Assembly: GCA_021791345.1 (NCBI GenBank)
Contig: JAJYWT010000219.1
Span: 1-18,643 of the forward strand
Length of the DNA stretch: 18,643 nt
Direction: 5' to 3'
DNA from: a bacterium
GTDB taxonomy: Bacteria; Chloroflexota; Dormibacteria; UBA8260; Bog-877
Shown here in pieces: positions 15,937 through 18,643 of this stretch (position 1 is the first letter of the stretch; each line of letters begins with the position of its first letter). Made by a program: the position numbers and the translations under genes. The notes below the pieces were generated by a model. That model did not search any database, was not told the DNA's origin, and worked only from the letters and a program-made list of their open reading frames with translations.

Positions 15937-17877
15937 TCAGCTGGTGGCCACTGCCTGCGCCACCGGCTCGGATTGCACGGTGGACGCCCTCGGCTCGGCG
16001 CCGGTCTGGAACAGCGCCAACGCCAGGGCCGCACATTCCCTGGTCTGACCCGGCACGAACTCCAAGCCGGCCACGACAGCTGGCCCGGGGTCCGGGGCGG
16101 GCATGACGCTGCGCACCGCAACCTGGAACGTGTACGTCCTCTGGCCCAGATGGATATCCAGGGTCTGCTCGCTGCCAACTGGGAAACCCGGCAGTGGGTT
16201 CCACAGCAGTATCCGGGCCCCGGTCAGGGACGCATCCAGCAGGCGCGCCGGCGTCCCGGCGAGCAGGACCGGCGCGTCCAGATCGAAGCGCACGGACGCC
16301 CGCCGCTCGGCCGCAAATCGCCGGGAGCGGATCCGCCCTATCGCCGCCAGCAGGATCCCGAGGTTGACCAGCAACCAGAACAAAGACCCGTAGGCGACCC
16401 AGGGCACCCGGTAGTGAACCGGGGTCAGATTCAGCAGACTGGCCCCGGCCCAACCCAGGGTGATGAGGCTGCCCCCCAACAGCGCCCAGAGCAACCAGGG
16501 CACCGGCATCCGGGTTCGGGCCGCCCCGGTGCGGCCCTTCTCGGTCACGCGGAAGGGAAGCTCCGAGCTCCGCAGCAGCCGCAGGGTGGCGTGCAGATTG
16601 GCGGGCATCCGGACCACCTCGAAGACGGTGGCCAGCCCCTGGCTGGAGGTGGAGCGCGCCAGTCGACGCATCGCGTAGCGCTGGACCAGGAAGGTGACGA
16701 TGAAGATCGGCGCGAACTCCACAAACGGGGCCTGGATCGGGACCGCCGCCACCAGCAGCACCACCATCGGCACCAGCAGATAGCCCAGCGAGCGCCAGGC
16801 TTCGAACCAACCCAGCAGGGTCGTCAGGTAGCTGACCCGCTGCATGGGAGTGAGGCCGCTCACCGTGGCCGGGTTTTCCCGGCGCAGCAGCTGCATGGCC
16901 CCGGTCCCCCAGCGCAACCTCTGTCCGAGGTACTGCACCACGTTGGCGGCGGCCAGTCCGTGGGCCAGCACCTCGTTGTGAAAGACGGTCCGCCAGCCAC
17001 GGCGGTGCAGACGCAGGGTGGTGTGAATGTCCTCGGTAACGGTATCCACGGCCAGCCCCCCCACGTCGCGCAGAGCCGCGACCCTGAAGATGGCTCCGGT
17101 GCCGCAGCAGAACGCGGCGTTCCAACGGTTCCGCCCGGCCAGCAGGGCCCGGTAGAAGAGGCGTTGCTCGCTGAAGTCGCGCTCGTGTTCGAAGGAGTGC
17201 AAATTGTAAAAGTCCTGGGGCGTCTGCACCAGTGCGACCTGGTTGTCGTCGAAGTACCCAAGGGTGTTGCGAAACAGGTCGGCGTGCACCACGTGGTCCG
17301 CGTCGATGATCGCCACCAGATCGGCGTCCAACTGGCTCAGCGCATGGTTGACGTTGCCAGCCTTGGCGTGCTCATGGGTAGGGCGGGCGAGATATCGCGC
17401 GCCCAGGCGCTCCGCCAGCGCCTGAACCCGCGGGCGGGAGCCGTCGTCCAGGACCCAGGTGTCGTGGGCGAGGTTGGCGCTGACCGCGGCTGCCACGGTC
17501 GGGAGCAGGGTCTCCTCCGGCTCATTGAAGGTGGGGATCAACACCGCCAGCTTGAGATCCGTGCCATCCCGCTGGGTCGGCGGTTGCGTCGCGTCTACAT
17601 CCCACAGGTTGATGGTGAACAGGGCCAGGCTGAAGGCCGCATGGACCTCCAGTACCAGCAAGGGGATCGAGATCCACCACTCGCCGAGATTGAGGGTGAA
17701 GAGAGTGCGCCAGGCCAGATAGCCCAGAGTCACCAGCAGCGCCACCACCGCCACCGTCTGGGTCAGCTGGCGGCTTCCCCGTGCCTCCGGTTCAGGCAGT
17801 GAGGTGCGCGGGAACGGGCGGTTGCCCAGCGGCTGTTCGCGGGCCGGATGGCGCGGCCGCAGAGCACTGATCGACAT
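15937..17877 (-). CDS. Cellulose-synthase-like membrane glycosyltransferase (GT2) with C-terminal PilZ domain
   Basis: Processive family 2 glycosyltransferase of 646 residues, BcsA-like in layout. Two N-terminal membrane segments (about 41-60 and 69-91) precede the cytoplasmic GT-A domain. This has LDDGS (143-147), the DxD metal site Asp192/Asp194, TED (281-283) and the processivity motif QRLRW (319-323). Four or so further membrane helices follow (362-410 and 458-513). The C-terminal PilZ domain has RASVR (526-530) and DASLTG (548-553), the c-di-GMP-binding residues. It would polymerise a sugar nucleotide and export the chain under c-di-GMP control. No bcsB, bcsC or cellulase gene is in the window, so the polymer is not known. 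GAGAGG lies five bases before ATG 17877. Confidence 0.93.
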   Translation of the reverse strand: MSISALRPRHPAREQPLGNRPFPRTSLPEPEARGSRQLTQTVAVVALLVTLGYLAWRTLFTLNLGEWWISIPLLVLEVHAAFSLALFTINLWDVDATQPPTQRDGTDLKLAVLIPTFNEPEETLLPTVAAAVSANLAHDTWVLDDGSRPRVQALAERLGARYLARPTHEHAKAGNVNHALSQLDADLVAIIDADHVVHADLFRNTLGYFDDNQVALVQTPQDFYNLHSFEHERDFSEQRLFYRALLAGRNRWNAAFCCGTGAIFRVAALRDVGGLAVDTVTEDIHTTLRLHRRGWRTVFHNEVLAHGLAAANVVQYLGQRLRWGTGAMQLLRRENPATVSGLTPMQRVSYLTTLLGWFEAWRSLGYLLVPMVVLLVAAVPIQAPFVEFAPIFIVTFLVQRYAMRRLARSTSSQGLATVFEVVRMPANLHATLRLLRSSELPFRVTEKGRTGAARTRMPVPWLLWALLGGSLITLGWAGASLLNLTPVHYRVPWVAYGSLFWLLVNLGILLAAIGRIRSRRFAAERRASVRFDLDAPVLLAGTPARLLDASLTGARILLWNPLPGFPVGSEQTLDIHLGQRTYTFQVAVRSVMPAPDPGPAVVAGLEFVPGQTRECAALALALFQTGAEPRASTVQSEPVAQAVATS

Positions 17878-17882
17878 GAGAA

Positions 17883-17910
17883 CCTCTCAACGTCCTGGTT
17901 GAGAGCAACC
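17883..17910 (-). promoter_or_regulatory. Ribosome-binding-site hairpin with a competing hairpin in the glycosyltransferase leader
   Basis: In the minus-strand transcript CTCTCAAC (17891-17884) and GTTGAGAG (17905-17898) are perfect 8-bp complements around a six-base loop. The ribosome site GAGAGG (17888-17883) overlaps the stem. An alternative 5-bp stem GGTTG/CAACC (loop CTCT) uses the same upstream arm and would free the ribosome site. The elements are seen directly; a switching role is inference. Confidence 0.5.
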
Positions 17911-18117
17911 GGTGAGCCGCTGAGGGCCCGGACTGCTCGAACCCCCACAGCATTGGGGATCAAAGGGCCTTCAGCTGGTGACGAAACGGTAGCAGCCCCT
18001 GCAGTTGCTGTATCGCCCTCCGCCGAAGGGTGGCGGCAGCCGCCTAAAGTGCGAGGGAGTCGCCCAAGGCACAGGGTTACGAACAGTTGCTCGTACGCTG
18101 AGCTATAGTGAGCGGAG
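17911..18117. other. Intergenic region between the glycosyltransferase and the IS607 transposase
   Basis: It holds the upstream end of the glycosyltransferase leader and, at its right side, the left flank of the insertion element. A 5-bp stem CCGCC/GGCGG (18020-18036) is visible. TATAGT at 18105-18110 is a -10-like box just before the transposase start. I see no gene and could not match a known c-di-GMP riboswitch. Confidence 0.35.
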
Positions 18118-18643
18118 ATGAACTTGAAGGAGTGGGCGAAGGAGCAGGGGATTCACCCGGTGACCGCATACCGTTGGTTCCGGGATGGCAGGCTGCCGGT
18201 GCCGGCGCACCGCGTCGGGGGCCTGATCCTGGTGGACGCTCCAGGCTCAGCCGCCGCCACTGGCAGCGTCGCCGTCTGCGCCCGCGTCTCGTCGGCGGAC
18301 CAGCGCACCGACCTCGACCGGCAGGTGGCCCGGGTCACCGCGTGGGCGACAGGCGAGGGCCTCTCGGTCGGCCGTGTGGTCACCGAGGTGGGCTCCGCGC
18401 TGAACGGTAAACGGCCAAGGTTTCCGGCTCTGCTGCGGGACGAGTCGGTAACGACGATCGTGGTCGAGCACAGGGACCGATTTGCCCGCTGCGGCGCTGA
18501 GTACGTGGAAGCGGCGCTTTCCGCGCCGGGACGCCGGCTGCTGGTGGTGGACCCCGCCGAGGTTGACGACGACCTGGTCCGGGACGTGACCGAGATCCTC
18601 ACCTCGCTGTGCGCCCGCCTCTACGGCCGCCGGGCAGCGAAGA
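18118..18643 (+). mobile_element. tnpA: IS607-family serine transposase TnpA, start of element, cut by window edge
   Basis: The open frame from ATG 18118 runs off the right edge, giving 175 residues. The first 40 or so form the MerR-like helix-turn-helix (NLKEWAKEQGIHPVTAYRWF). A serine-recombinase domain follows with the catalytic Ser58 in ARVSSADQ, then DLDRQVARVTAWA, VTEVGSALNGKRPRF and TTIVVEHRDRFARCGAEY. The end DVTEILTSLCARLYGRR is typical of IS607 enzymes, so the missing part is only a short tail. Two unusual changes are Cys54 and Cys169-type positions: Tyr-Ala-Arg usually precedes Val-Ser, and Phe usually follows Arg-Phe-Ala-Arg. A TnpB gene commonly follows TnpA in this family and may lie beyond the edge. 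IS607 elements lack terminal inverted repeats, so the left end cannot be defined here. Confidence 0.9.

Noticed and set aside
15925..15937. AGCTGA-C-TCAGCT palindrome at the end of the glycosyltransferase gene
   Set aside because: A one-base centre cannot form a hairpin loop, and the repeat is too short to support a binding site.
15973..17802. 609-codon plus-strand frame antisense to the glycosyltransferase
   Set aside because: Same low-complexity composition; the minus-strand protein has all GT2 and PilZ motifs.
17911..18117. Possible c-di-GMP riboswitch before the PilZ glycosyltransferase
   Set aside because: I could not find the conserved core of the GEMM or c-di-GMP-II motifs on the minus strand.

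Overview
The window is GC-rich throughout (about two thirds G+C by eye), uses GTG starts freely and carries dense, mostly bacterial metabolic genes. This suits an actinobacterium or a neighbouring high-GC lineage (Chloroflexota or Dormibacterota type). I cannot place it more precisely from sequence alone. I saw no rRNA, tRNA or CRISPR array.

Region 1 (272-5460, minus strand) reads as one transcription unit: an Lrp/AsnC regulator, a class II glutamine amidotransferase, a glutamine-synthetase-like ligase, a small Dabb-fold protein and a peptide-type ABC substrate-binding lipoprotein. Region 2 (5616-9307, plus strand) diverges from the regulator across a 155-base spacer. It holds a cupin, a short-chain dehydrogenase whose catalytic tetrad is missing, a fold-type IV (branched-chain) aminotransferase, an AhpD-like protein and a FluG-type amidohydrolase. 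It closes with a 14-bp stem-loop that also lies at the end of the facing gene. Taken together, regions 1 and 2 look like a regulated catabolic module for an amine or amide compound: uptake, gamma-glutamyl ligation, oxidation or transamination, and hydrolysis. The substrate cannot be read from the sequence. The two halves of the fungal FluG architecture (amidohydrolase plus glutamine synthetase) are present here as separate genes in divergent operons.

Region 3 (9329-13880, minus strand) holds a ribbon-helix-helix/SPFH pair joined stop-to-start, a second AhpD-like protein, a polysaccharide-deacetylase-fold hydrolase of the HpPgdA/cyclic-imidase type, and an APC-family permease. The permease has a clear TTGACA-type promoter and a leader hairpin. 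Permease and hydrolase probably form an operon and may feed the same catabolic module.

Region 4 (14317-17877) is less coherent: two divergent class I methyltransferases, then a large membrane glycosyltransferase of the cellulose-synthase type with a C-terminal c-di-GMP-binding PilZ domain. The glycosyltransferase leader can fold into two mutually exclusive hairpins, one of which covers its ribosome binding site. Region 5 (18118 to the right edge) is the start of an IS607-family serine transposase, cut by the window. The 436-base stretch at 13881-14316 carries the permease promoter and leader but no gene I can support, and neither do bases 1-271.
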